Source of the DNA: Rhizobium sp. R711 | GTDB lineage: Bacteria > Pseudomonadota > Alphaproteobacteria > Rhizobiales > Rhizobiaceae | Assembly: GCF_002211365.1 (NCBI RefSeq) | Contig: NZ_LOKZ01000039.1 | Location: 62,001-126,000, forward strand | Reading direction: 5' to 3' | Length of the DNA: 64,000 bases | Shown: positions 1-8,093 of the stretch, one piece after another | Layout of the letters: each line of letters opens with the position of its first letter | Position numbering within the stretch: position 1 is the stretch's first letter | Notes under the pieces: generated by a model | What the model was told of the DNA's origin: nothing | The model's input: only the letters and a program-made list of their open reading frames with translations | Database searches by the model: none | Made by a program: the position numbers and the translations under genes

Positions 1-1073
1 TGGGAGCCGCCTCCGCCTTTTTTCTCGCCCGGCGCGGCATCCGCGTGACGCTTATCGAACGCAATCGGGTCGGAAGCGGCGCGACAGTGGCGTCCTTCGG
101 CAATATCAGGCGAAGCGGCCGATATATACCACAATTGCCGCTTGCTCACCGCTCGCTTGCCCTGTGGGGACAGGCCGAGGCCATGCTCGGACGCGATGTG
201 GAATTCCGCGCAACCGGCCACCTGCGGCTGGTCTTCAGCCAGGAAGGACTTGCGGCGATGCGATCCTTTGTCAAGGAGGCCCGACCGTGGGGACTGGAAC
301 TGGAAGAGCTGACCGCGAAGGACGTGCGGTCGCGCTTTCCCGGCCTCGGCCCAGACGCGATTGCCGCCTCCTTTTCCCCGAATGATGGAAGCGGCAACCC
401 GCGTCTCATTGCACCGGCCTTCGCGGACGCCGCCCGAAAATTGGGGGCCGACATCGTCGAGAATGTCGGCATCGGGACTATCAGAAAAAGTGACTGCGGA
501 TTTCAGGTCGAAACATCGAAGGGCTTGCACAAAGCCTCGATGTTGCTGAACGCAACGGGTGCCTGGGGTGCTCGTGTCGCAGGCCTGTTCGGAGAAACGG
601 TTCCGATTACTGCCAGAGGCCCGCAAATGGGAGTGACCGAACCTCTCCCTCATCGCATTCTCCCGGTCGTCGGCGTCTGGGCGCATGATCACGGCGGCGG
701 TTACCTGCGGCAGGTGGAAAGGGGCAATATCGTCTTCGGCGGTGGCGCCGATCGCACCGATGTTTCGCTCGATACCGGATACGCCAAGGCAGACCCTGCC
801 CGCTTGCCGGGCCAGCTTCGTTCGTTGCTGCCGATTTTGCCGGCGCTGAAAGCGGTTACCGTGATACGTACATGGTCGGGTTGCGAGGGCTATGTCGAAG
901 ATGGCCTCCCGGTGATGGGGCCCTCCTTCACAACCGCCGGCCTGTTTCACGCCTTCGGCTTTTCCGGCCATGGTTTCCAACTTGGTCCGGGCGTTGGCGA
1001 TGTCATGGCCGAACTCATGGCGACGGGAAGAACGGATATTCCGCTGCGCGATTTTCGAATCGAACGCTTTTAA
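1..1073 (+). CDS. FAD-dependent oxidoreductase, DAO family (5' end cut by window)
   Basis: The frame is open from base 3 and already reads GAASAFFLARRG, the nucleotide-binding helix of a Rossmann fold, so the true start lies to the left of the window. A GTG at 45 is internal, not the start. The C-terminal third carries TWSGCEGYVEDGLPVMGP and HAFGFSGHGFQLGPGVG, the FAD-contacting segments typical of the DAO superfamily (D-amino-acid dehydrogenase, glycine/sarcosine oxidase, glycerol-3-phosphate dehydrogenase relatives). These flavoenzymes usually oxidise an amine or amino acid and pass electrons to oxygen or to a carrier. The substrate cannot be read from the sequence. The gene ends with TAA at 1071-1073, and the next gene is convergent. 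Confidence 0.8.
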   Translation, partial: GAASAFFLARRGIRVTLIERNRVGSGATVASFGNIRRSGRYIPQLPLAHRSLALWGQAEAMLGRDVEFRATGHLRLVFSQEGLAAMRSFVKEARPWGLELEELTAKDVRSRFPGLGPDAIAASFSPNDGSGNPRLIAPAFADAARKLGADIVENVGIGTIRKSDCGFQVETSKGLHKASMLLNATGAWGARVAGLFGETVPITARGPQMGVTEPLPHRILPVVGVWAHDHGGGYLRQVERGNIVFGGGADRTDVSLDTGYAKADPARLPGQLRSLLPILPALKAVTVIRTWSGCEGYVEDGLPVMGPSFTTAGLFHAFGFSGHGFQLGPGVGDVMAELMATGRTDIPLRDFRIERF

Positions 1074-1084
1074 AAATACTCTTG

Positions 1085-1113
1085 CGCCTTGATGAAGATC
1101 GAACCTTCGGCCC
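1085..1113. repeat. Dispersed 29-bp repeat, copy 1 (CGCCTTGA-N6-TCGAACC...)
   Basis: The 29 bases match 15029-15057 except in a 6-base centre: CGCCTTGA, then TGAAGA, then TCGAACCTTCGGCCC. Degenerate relatives lie at 5016-5033 and 24879-24896. The minus-strand reading GGTTCGATC resembles a tRNA T-loop, but no tRNA fold can be built. It lies just beyond the 3' end of the first Fic gene. Two conserved arms around a short variable core would suit a tyrosine-recombinase crossover site; this is inference only. Confidence 0.5.
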
Positions 1114-1125
1114 ATCTATTTCTCA

Positions 1126-2304
1126 TTAACTGAGAGGCAAGGGATCCGTGCCTTCGCTTAGAATTGCAAGGTATCGTTGATAGCTGAACACGCGGCCACG
1201 CTTGCGGCCGGTCACCTCATCAACAATGCCCAATCGCTCCAGATCGGCGAGTGCGGCGTTGACGGTTGGTGCGGACAGACCTGTTATCTGAACAATCTGG
1301 TTCGCTGTGTGAAAAGGATTCTGCTGGAAGAGCTCGTGAATGCGAAGGGCCGACCCTGCTCTATCACTCTCCACCGTGATCCGCTCCCGATCTTCCTTAA
1401 AAAGATCGACGATCTGGGTTGCGGCCTCAAATGCTTGATTGGCGGTGTCGGCGACACCGGTTAGGAAAAAGTCTAGCCAAGCTTCCCAGTTTCCATGTTC
1501 ACGAACCTCTTGCAGTAACCGATAGTATTCTCTCCGATGGGACTTCAGATAGAGGCTGAGGTAAAGCAGCGGCTTTCGCAATACGCCGTTCATGCAAAGA
1601 TACAGGGTTATAAGCAGGCGACCAATACGGCCGTTGCCATCGAGAAACGGATGGATCGTTTCAAACTGCACATGCAGCAATCCAGCTTTGATCAGCGCCG
1701 GGAGCCGAGATTGGTCGTCATGAATGAAGCGTTCGAACGCGTCCAGGCAACCGGCCATTTCAGTGACAGGTGGTGGTACAAAGAGTGCGTTACCGGGGCG
1801 CGTGCCACCAATCCAGTTTTGCGAGCGGCGGAATTCTCCAGGATCCTTGGTGCCTCCACGTCCACTGTGCAGGAGCTTGACGTGCATCTCACCGATCAGA
1901 CGCAACGACATGGGCAGCGTTTCCAGCCGCTCCAAACCGTACATCATGGCGTCAACATAATTGGAGACTTCACGAATATCATCAACCGGTTGCCCGGCCT
2001 GAGCTTCGGTTTCGAACCGCAAGAGATCGGAAAGCGTCGACTGCGTGCCTTCAATCTGCGAGGAAAGAACAGCTTCCTTTCTCACATACATATAAAGAAA
2101 CAGCTCCTGTCGCGGCAGCAGCATTGTGATACCATCCAGGCGTCCTAGCGCGCGCTCTGCTAGGCTGAGACGCTCCAGCAAAGAAAGCACATCGATCGTC
2201 GGCTCGGGTGGCAATGGTGGCGGCACGAACGCCCGCACTGTTTCATTGGCGGCAATCGTCTCGACAAAACGACCCAGACGATGTTTGGATTGGGAATCAG
2301 ACAT
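1126..2304 (-). CDS. Fic-family adenylyltransferase (growth-inhibitor type), with C-terminal winged helix
   Basis: A 392-residue protein with the Fic catalytic signature HPFLDGNGR at residues 218-226, the motif that moves AMP from ATP onto a hydroxyl of a target protein. Residues 81-86 (SSQIEG) fit the inhibitory helix pattern [S/T]xxxE[G/N], here placed N-terminal to the active site as in self-inhibited class II Fic proteins, so no separate antitoxin is needed. Residues about 320-380 look like a winged helix, common in chromosomal and plasmid Fic proteins and a candidate autoregulator. The gene is divergent from a large recombinase pseudogene starting at 2543, and a 10-bp inverted repeat lies between them. 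A second, clearly different Fic gene occupies the same relative position at 24951-26057. Confidence 0.92.
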   Translation of the reverse strand: MSDSQSKHRLGRFVETIAANETVRAFVPPPLPPEPTIDVLSLLERLSLAERALGRLDGITMLLPRQELFLYMYVRKEAVLSSQIEGTQSTLSDLLRFETEAQAGQPVDDIREVSNYVDAMMYGLERLETLPMSLRLIGEMHVKLLHSGRGGTKDPGEFRRSQNWIGGTRPGNALFVPPPVTEMAGCLDAFERFIHDDQSRLPALIKAGLLHVQFETIHPFLDGNGRIGRLLITLYLCMNGVLRKPLLYLSLYLKSHRREYYRLLQEVREHGNWEAWLDFFLTGVADTANQAFEAATQIVDLFKEDRERITVESDRAGSALRIHELFQQNPFHTANQIVQITGLSAPTVNAALADLERLGIVDEVTGRKRGRVFSYQRYLAILSEGTDPLPLS

Positions 2305-2350
2305 AACCCAGTATCAGCTGCGCCGCTTATTTAAACAAGAAGCGGTTCAT

Positions 2351-2389
2351 TTAATTAAGCGACATACTTAGATAAGCGTGCTTAATTAA
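2351..2389. promoter_or_regulatory. Inverted repeat upstream of the first Fic gene
   Basis: TTAATTAAGC at 2351-2360 and GCTTAATTAA at 2380-2389 form a perfect 10-bp inverted repeat with a 19-base spacer in the AT-rich gap between the divergent Fic and recombinase genes. The position, 47-85 bases upstream of the Fic start, suits an operator bound by the Fic winged-helix domain or another dimeric regulator. The binding protein is unknown. Confidence 0.5.
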
Positions 2390-2472
2390 CGCTCGGAAGC
2401 TGCAACCCTGAGCATCAATCTCCAATGATTTTCATAGATGCGATAATCTGGCCGCATTCGAATTGCCGCGCG

Positions 2473-2542
2473 CCATACATCCTTTCTTAAAGCTCGCCTC
2501 ATATTCCCGCTCGCCCTCGGCATTGGCGCCGAGAGAAACGAA
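2473..2542 (+). repeat. Conserved leader of the recombinase gene, copy 1
   Basis: The last 70 bases before the recombinase start are closely similar to 26183-26256 and 31444-31511. The common core is a T/A-rich block, CCCGCTCGCCCTCGGCA and a GAGAGAAACGGAAT block ending at the start codon. In this copy CTCGGC-ATTGGC-GCCGAG forms a 6-bp hairpin. Retention of this leader in all three places, even where the gene itself is gone, shows that it belongs to the mobile unit and probably holds its promoter and translation signals. Confidence 0.7.
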
Positions 2543-4897
2543 ATGAGCATGAGCAAAAACGACCTTTCATCACACCATTTTCAGCGAAAGATATCCGAAT
2601 TCTGCGAACTGCGTCTCACGCCAATCGCATCCAGGAGGGTGCTGGAGAAGATCAGGCCTTACCTGTTTGATCATCTATCGGAAATCGCCCCCGCTCCTAA
2701 ATGGCCATATCGACTGGACGACGATCGGTCAGGCCTGCGGGATTGAAGCCGAGTTGACGGCAGAACTGAAAAAGCAGATCCGGCCAGGCCTGGATGCCAA
2801 CAACCGACGGCTCGGCGCACCACCGACAGCCGAAGACCGGCCAACAAAGCAAAAGACTCGCCCGGATAAAATCGTGCCCGCCAAAAAGGTAGCTTCCGCA
2901 TCCTCTACCAGAATACCGCAACGCGCGGCGGCCGACGGCCCCTCTGCCCGGTCTGCGTCGACACAGCGTGGGCCTACACCGAAGCCGGTCAGCCCATTCC
3001 CGGAACCATTATTTGAAGCGACAGAGAATCCGGCCAGCTTTCAGTATGCGCTGGTCTATCATATGCGGCGGTTCGGCGACACATATTGGCAGCTCTACCG
3101 CGCCGTGGTCTATCTCAATGAGACCTTCGACAACAAGACGCTGCTATCCTGGATCCAAGGCGAGCGTGTGCCCCGATCCGTTGCGAGTTTCGATATCCTT
3201 GCCCGCATTGAGCGGCGCTATCGGTTGCACGAGGGATATTTCAGAGAGAAGCTGCCGCACCAGGCACGCTCGCTATATGGTCACAATCTCGGTGACATCA
3301 GCCCGGCTGAACGGCGACGGATTTCATTTCACCTGCCCGAGGACTTCAACAGCCTGCCCTCTACCAAGCGCGAGGAGATCCTCGATTGGGTGCGCCGGGT
3401 GATCATATCCGGCTCTACGGAATATCGCCGCTATCAGGCGGCAGCCAGTAAGCAGCGTTACGCCATCCGCTTTCCCGGTGTCACTTATGGCAGCAGCTTT
3501 CTTTCCTCTCGATCGTTGGCCTCGGCGGCCGGCGCCAATCAGAATGTTGCGGCAGAACTTGATGATCCGGATCTACTCTCCGGCGTTGTCGATGCGCCGC
3601 CAAGGCTTGCGATGGAAATGGCTGATCTCATCCGCTTCAAGACCTCGACGCTGACGGCGATTGGCTTTCAACGCAATGGCGTGTGGGGTGAAGAAACGGC
3701 CTCCCAGAAGATTGAGCACCTCGGCTTGATGTTTGGTGCACTGGCCGCTTCACCAAACGGTGTCGTTAAGGGGTTCGGCGTGCCAGTCAATCAGTTGAGC
3801 TTCGGCCTCCTCGTCTTCCCCGGCGTTTGGGATTGGTATCTGCAATGGCGTGAGCAGCGCCGTGGCTTCTACACCAAGTGGGAAGAAGACATGCTGATGA
3901 TAGCGCAAGCTCTTACTCGCGCAGATGTTGGTTGGATTCGGCAGCACCCGGAGCTACTTCAAAATGTCCGACCCATAAAGGGGCTGATTGAGCAGGAACA
4001 GATTGAGTTTGCCGCCCGCGACTGGCATGGCGCATGCGACGCGTTTCACCGACATGCAGCAAATCGGTCCAAGGAGATCCAGCGAGTAATGCGCGTGCAT
4101 CGCGATCCGTTCGAACCGATCATGTGCGTACTTGAAGCGGACAGTCCGCTGTTGGAATATCGCAAGATCACGGACGAGATCGTGAGACGTATGCCGGATG
4201 AGAGCAAATATCCAGGACCGGCCGCCGAAGCCGTCAGATCATTCCTGCTGCTTCGCCTTGGCCTACACCTCGGGCTCAGACAAAAGAACCTTCGCCAACT
4301 TCGTGTCTGCCCCCGTGGACACTATCCGATGTCAGAACGCCGGCTGGAGGATTTGAAGTGCGGTGAGTTGCGCTGGAGTGATCGCGACCATGGGTGGGAG
4401 GTCCTTATCCCGTCGGTCGCATTCAAAAACTCCGGTTCATCCTTCTTCGGACAGAAACCGTTTCGGCTGATCCTACCGGACCTGCTCGACCTTTACGAAT
4501 ATCTCGATGCCTATATCGATCGTCATCGCGGTGTCCTCCTTGGCGGCGCCAAAGACCCCAGAACCCTGTTCATCAAAACGGTGAAGACCACCAGCACCGA
4601 CGCGGCTTACAACTCGACCACATTCTGCGAGGCTTGGAGGACCGTCATCCAACGCTATGGAATTTATAACCCTTACACCGGGCGAGGTGCCATCAAGGGA
4701 TTGTTGCCTCATGGACCGCATAACCTGCGGGACATTCTCGCGACGCATATTCTGAAGCAGACCGGGCCTACGAGCAGGCGAGCTACGCCATTCAGGATAC
4801 ACCCGATGTAGTGCAGCAGCACTACGGTCGCTTCCTTCCGCAAGACAAGGCTGCACTGGCCGCAAAGATCCTCAATCAGGTTTGGGAAGCTGCGTAA
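2543..4897 (+). pseudogene. Large tyrosine recombinase (phage-integrase superfamily), frameshifted, copy 1
   Basis: Conceptually about 780 residues, homologous over its whole length to the copy at 26257-28616. The C-terminal domain has the tyrosine-recombinase landmarks: HLGLRQKNLRQL around the first arginine, PHNLRDILATHIL as the HxxR box, and a terminal VVQQHYGRFLP with the candidate nucleophilic tyrosine. The N-terminal 95 residues are well conserved between copies; a Pro/Ser/Arg-rich linker follows. This copy is broken twice. About 5 bases are lost near 2663, where the other copy reads ACCAGCTTGATCATC, and one base is lost near 4769, which removes the catalytic tyrosine from the main frame. 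The middle frame (2667-4811) would give 714 residues if a TTG were used. It is divergent from the first Fic gene. Its target is unknown. Confidence 0.8.
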
Positions 4898-5012
4898 GGT
4901 CGAATGAGATGCTCGGCTCGGATACTCAGAACATGTTGCATCTGGGCAGAGCGTCCTCGTCTCCACGTTGATGGGGGCAAAACCTTGGACCCCACCATCC
5001 AATGTCTGGCTG

Positions 5013-5050
5013 CAGTTGAAGAGATGCGAACCTACGGGGGATCGAACCAC
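5013..5050. repeat. Degenerate copy of the 29-bp repeat beyond the recombinase copy 1
   Basis: TTGA at 5016-5019, seven bases, then CGAACCT at 5027-5033 repeats the TTGA-N7-CGAACCT skeleton of 1089-1106 in the same orientation. Together the two sites bracket the first Fic/recombinase unit (about 3.9 kb). A further GGATCGAACC follows at 5040-5049. This is compatible with worn attachment sites, but similarity outside the skeleton is weak. Confidence 0.35.
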
Positions 5051-5079
5051 AATTCTTCGGGGCAAACTGGCACTGAAGC

Positions 5080-6018
5080 CTAGAAACATGACGATATTGC
5101 CGTTCTAACAGCTATTCCGACCAACGCACTCTGGATGGCGGCACCCACAACGGGCCGCAACCGCGGCACTGATGCGATGAGAATGGAAAGACCCGGAAGA
5201 TCAAGTGGATTGAGCAGAAGTGCTGAACTATGAATGATTTGCTTATCTTGAAGGGGCAGTTCCTTTTGAAGGTCGAAAAGCAGTGCCACCGCTGCGCTCG
5301 ATCCTGCTAGGCACTTTGTCATAAACAGCAGGATATCTTGTTGAGTAAGATGGAGCATTTGAAGCAATGGTTGAGCGACGGACGTGAAAGCTGAAATTGC
5401 GCCAGCACTTTGGATCAGCTTTACGAGTGCAAGCGCAATCACGAGGACGGGCAAAACCGCGGAGATAACCTTGATGGCATCAGCGCCCCCGCGGTTGATT
5501 GCCGAAAGAAGATCGAGCCTTCCTTCACCGTGATTATCCACATCGTCGTCGCCAACAACGATGCTCGAAGGTGAAAGAGAACGACGCCCGACGATCCAGT
5601 ATGCGAAGGTTGAGGCAACGAGTGCGCCGCAGACACCGTTCAATATAATCAGCGCAGGATCGATACCGATAGCCGCTAGCGGAAAGCTCGCATTTGCGGG
5701 AGCCGCGGCAAGCACACCAGCAAAGGCAGCTGCAAGAAATCTGTCCGACGCCCTTTTGTGTGTCATCAGTGACAAGGCCGCGATTGGAGCGGCAGAACTT
5801 ACCAAGCTGAGTTGCAGGACGGCTACAACCCCCAAGCCATCCAGACCGAAAGCTCTGCAGACAGGATTGGCTTTGATGGCGAGCCATCGCAGTGCGCTTA
5901 TGTTTTCGACATAGCGCATCAGCGAAAATGTCACAATCATCAGCGGCAAAAAGGTGAATATGGCGATGTCGACGGCACTTCGTCCGGCATCCAGGATGGC
6001 GGTGATCAGAATTGTCAT
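5080..6018 (-). CDS. YjiG-like membrane protein with nucleoside-recognition (Gate) domain
   Basis: A hydrophobic protein of about 312 residues with some eight predicted membrane segments. It resembles the YjiG/SpmB-type Gate-domain family: an early ILDAGRSAVDIAIFTFLPLMI segment, a QLSLVSSAAPIAALSLM segment, then AAPANASFPLAAIGIDPAL. Family members are putative inner-membrane transporters, and in enterobacteria some sit beside peptidase genes; the substrate is not established. The start is placed at MTIL (6018) because the extra upstream 27 residues (open to 6099) are low-complexity Pro/Ser/Lys sequence. No strong ribosome-binding site marks either start. It lies directly downstream of a hydrolase gene on the same strand and probably imports or exports that enzyme's substrate or product. 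Confidence 0.6.
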   Translation of the reverse strand: MTILITAILDAGRSAVDIAIFTFLPLMIVTFSLMRYVENISALRWLAIKANPVCRAFGLDGLGVVAVLQLSLVSSAAPIAALSLMTHKRASDRFLAAAFAGVLAAAPANASFPLAAIGIDPALIILNGVCGALVASTFAYWIVGRRSLSPSSIVVGDDDVDNHGEGRLDLLSAINRGGADAIKVISAVLPVLVIALALVKLIQSAGAISAFTSVAQPLLQMLHLTQQDILLFMTKCLAGSSAAVALLFDLQKELPLQDKQIIHSSALLLNPLDLPGLSILIASVPRLRPVVGAAIQSALVGIAVRTAISSCF

Positions 6019-6111
6019 GGGAACGGCTGGTTTGATGGACGGTGAACGCGCGGCCGGCTTGATGGAGGAAGCGGGCTCCGGATCTGATCCCGGAGCCACG
6101 TCGTTCAGACG

Positions 6112-7119
6112 CTATTCCGGATTGAAATCTTCCTCGAAGAAGCGGGCAACCTCGGAATAGACCTGCATGCGCTGGCTCTCCATGAGGGCGAGATGCGTCG
6201 CCTCCCCGATTTCCACCCATCGCCTGTAGGAGGCACCGGTCAGTTGCTCGAAATAGGCCCGCGCCAGATCGAGCGGGACGTCGATGTCCCATTCGCCGTG
6301 CAACAGCAGCACCGGCGCGCGAATCTCGCTTGGCCGATAATAGGGGGCTCCAGCTCTCCAGTAGGTGCGGATGTCCTGGATCGGCCCGTTGGTGGCCCGG
6401 AGTTTGCCTTGCTCTCTGTCGGCCTGCGACGGCTCCTCCGAGAGGGTCAGTGCGGCCCAGCGGTCGAACCAGCCCTCGGGCACAAGTCGTTCACGCGCGT
6501 ATTCGGGTGCGGTGCCCAGCCAACGCGCCAGGGCCGCGTGGACGGGAACAAGCCTGTAGGAGCCAAGCGCGCCGCCCTGATCGATGGGGATGGCAACGTC
6601 ACTCAGCCATTGCGGCGCGAGCAAGGCGAGCTTGACGACCTTGTCGGGGTTGCGCGCAGCATATGCACCGGCCACGGTACCGCCCCACGACATTGCAAAG
6701 ACGTTCACAGCCTTCAGGCCGCGAAGTCCAAGGACGAAATCGATAGCCGTCGCGAAGTCGGCGACGCCGGTGTCTGTGGCGACAAGCGGGGGGTTGAGAT
6801 TGGGCGCCGCCTGCATCTCCGGCGGGCGGGTCGATTTTCCATAGCCCCGGACATCAACCGCAAAGACATCGAAGCCTCGATGAGCGAGGAAGTCGATGAA
6901 GGACATTCCGTTGAAGGGAACGTCGTAGAGACTTCCAGACGAGAAGGTCGCCCCGTGCACCATCACGATCGTCTTTTCGGCGAGAAAGGTCTTATGGTCT
7001 TTCCGCCGCTTGTTGCGGACATAGAGTTTGATGCCGGCGGTATCGCTATCGACATAGTGTTCTTCGAAGACGATTTCCTTTGTGTCAAAGCCCGAAGATG
7101 TAAGCTCATTCTTAGACAT
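6112..7119 (-). CDS. Alpha/beta-fold hydrolase
   Basis: 335 residues from ATG 7119, chosen because AGGTGG precedes it closely; an upstream extension to 7254 would run far into the neighbouring gene. The fold is marked by the oxyanion HGAT (about residue 55), the nucleophile elbow MSWGG (Ser about 144), an acid in HGEWDIDVPLD and the catalytic His in EATHLALME. The start overlaps the end of the MBL-fold gene by eight bases (ATGTCTAA), so the two are translationally coupled, and the membrane protein follows. The substrate is unknown; esters, lactones or C-C bonds are all possible in this family. The LysR gene at 8094 is divergent from the operon and is its probable regulator. Confidence 0.85.
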   Translation of the reverse strand: MSKNELTSSGFDTKEIVFEEHYVDSDTAGIKLYVRNKRRKDHKTFLAEKTIVMVHGATFSSGSLYDVPFNGMSFIDFLAHRGFDVFAVDVRGYGKSTRPPEMQAAPNLNPPLVATDTGVADFATAIDFVLGLRGLKAVNVFAMSWGGTVAGAYAARNPDKVVKLALLAPQWLSDVAIPIDQGGALGSYRLVPVHAALARWLGTAPEYARERLVPEGWFDRWAALTLSEEPSQADREQGKLRATNGPIQDIRTYWRAGAPYYRPSEIRAPVLLLHGEWDIDVPLDLARAYFEQLTGASYRRWVEIGEATHLALMESQRMQVYSEVARFFEEDFNPE

Positions 7120-8006
7120 AGGACCACCTAAACTTTTCGCCGTCGCGGGTGATGTATCCTGCAGACGAGCCGGGGAAATGAGTGGAGAAATACATGGCGG
7201 GATTGTCTGCCGCGAGGTCGAGCACACGCCTCCTGGACTGGGCCGCTTGTTCAAGAAACTCGCAAAAGACCGTATTCAGGTCGGGACGCTCTACCTGGAT
7301 CGGATGGTGCATGACGTCTCCGGCAAATATCGCCGCCTCATTGTCCGACTCCAGCAGAACCGACATATGACCAATGCTGTGCCCCGGGGTCGGCAAGAAG
7401 GTAAATCGATCCAGGAAGGGACCACCTTCGCTGTCAATGAAATCGACAAGACCAGCATCGATGATCGGCTGGACGCTGTCCTCGTAGACGCCGGAGCTCG
7501 GAATATTCACGTCGTTGTGGCTGGCTGTCGACGAGTAGTACTCCTGCTCGACGCGCGGAAAGATGTAGCGCGCGTTTTTAAAAGCGGGGGCCCACTTTCC
7601 ATCCTGGAGTACGGTATTCCAGCCGGAATGATCGACGTGGAGGTGGGTATTTATGACAAAGTCGACATCTTCGGGCTCGACACCTGCCTGGCGCAACCTG
7701 TCGAGAAACGGAATGGTCTGCTGATGGAAGGCGAGATTGCGCGGTCTCTCCTTATCGTTACCCGAACCCGTATCGATGAGGATGACGTGATCGGGCGTCC
7801 TGACAAAGCCAGCTGTGGATGCTCACCACAAGGGCATCGCGGCCCTCTTCCATATCGACGGCGGAAAGACGCGACTCGATCGCCTTGATCTCCTCGGATC
7901 CGGCAGTCGGGAAGAGAAATGAGGGCGGAACGTTGTGCAGATACTGCTCCTGCACCTTTCTGACCGTCACGCCGGCAATACGATATTCCTTTCCAAGATC
8001 GCTCAT
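7112..8006 (-). pseudogene. MBL-fold metallohydrolase, interrupted by one frameshift
   Basis: The N-terminal part starts at ATG 8006 (MSDLGKEYRIAGVTV) and runs to SIHSWL. The rest continues in another frame with TPDHVILIDTGSG, the metal-binding HLHVDHSGW (HxHxDH) and a later GHSIGHMSVL. Joining the two requires removing one base from a run of three T (AAA at 7805-7807 on the given strand). Joined, it is a normal-length protein of about 297 residues of the metallo-beta-lactamase superfamily, in the branch that includes lactonases and other hydrolases. A single-base slip in a short homopolymer could be a recent mutation or a sequencing error. It is first in the operon with the alpha/beta hydrolase and the YjiG-like protein, and divergent from the LysR gene. 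Confidence 0.8.
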
Positions 8007-8093
8007 GGAATTTCCTTTCGAGTTGAACTGGACCGGGACAGCGCTGTCTGATGGCTATGGACAGTAGGGAGAATTTATGCAACGATCAAATCG

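Noticed and set aside
6193..7131. 312-codon plus-strand frame opposite the alpha/beta hydrolase
   Set aside because: The minus strand has a full catalytic triad and is part of an overlapping operon.
7866..7890. CGCCTTGA inside the MBL-fold gene as another copy of the dispersed repeat
   Set aside because: It is explained by the codons of the protein and lacks the right arm. The same applies to a hit in the AraC gene near 23582.
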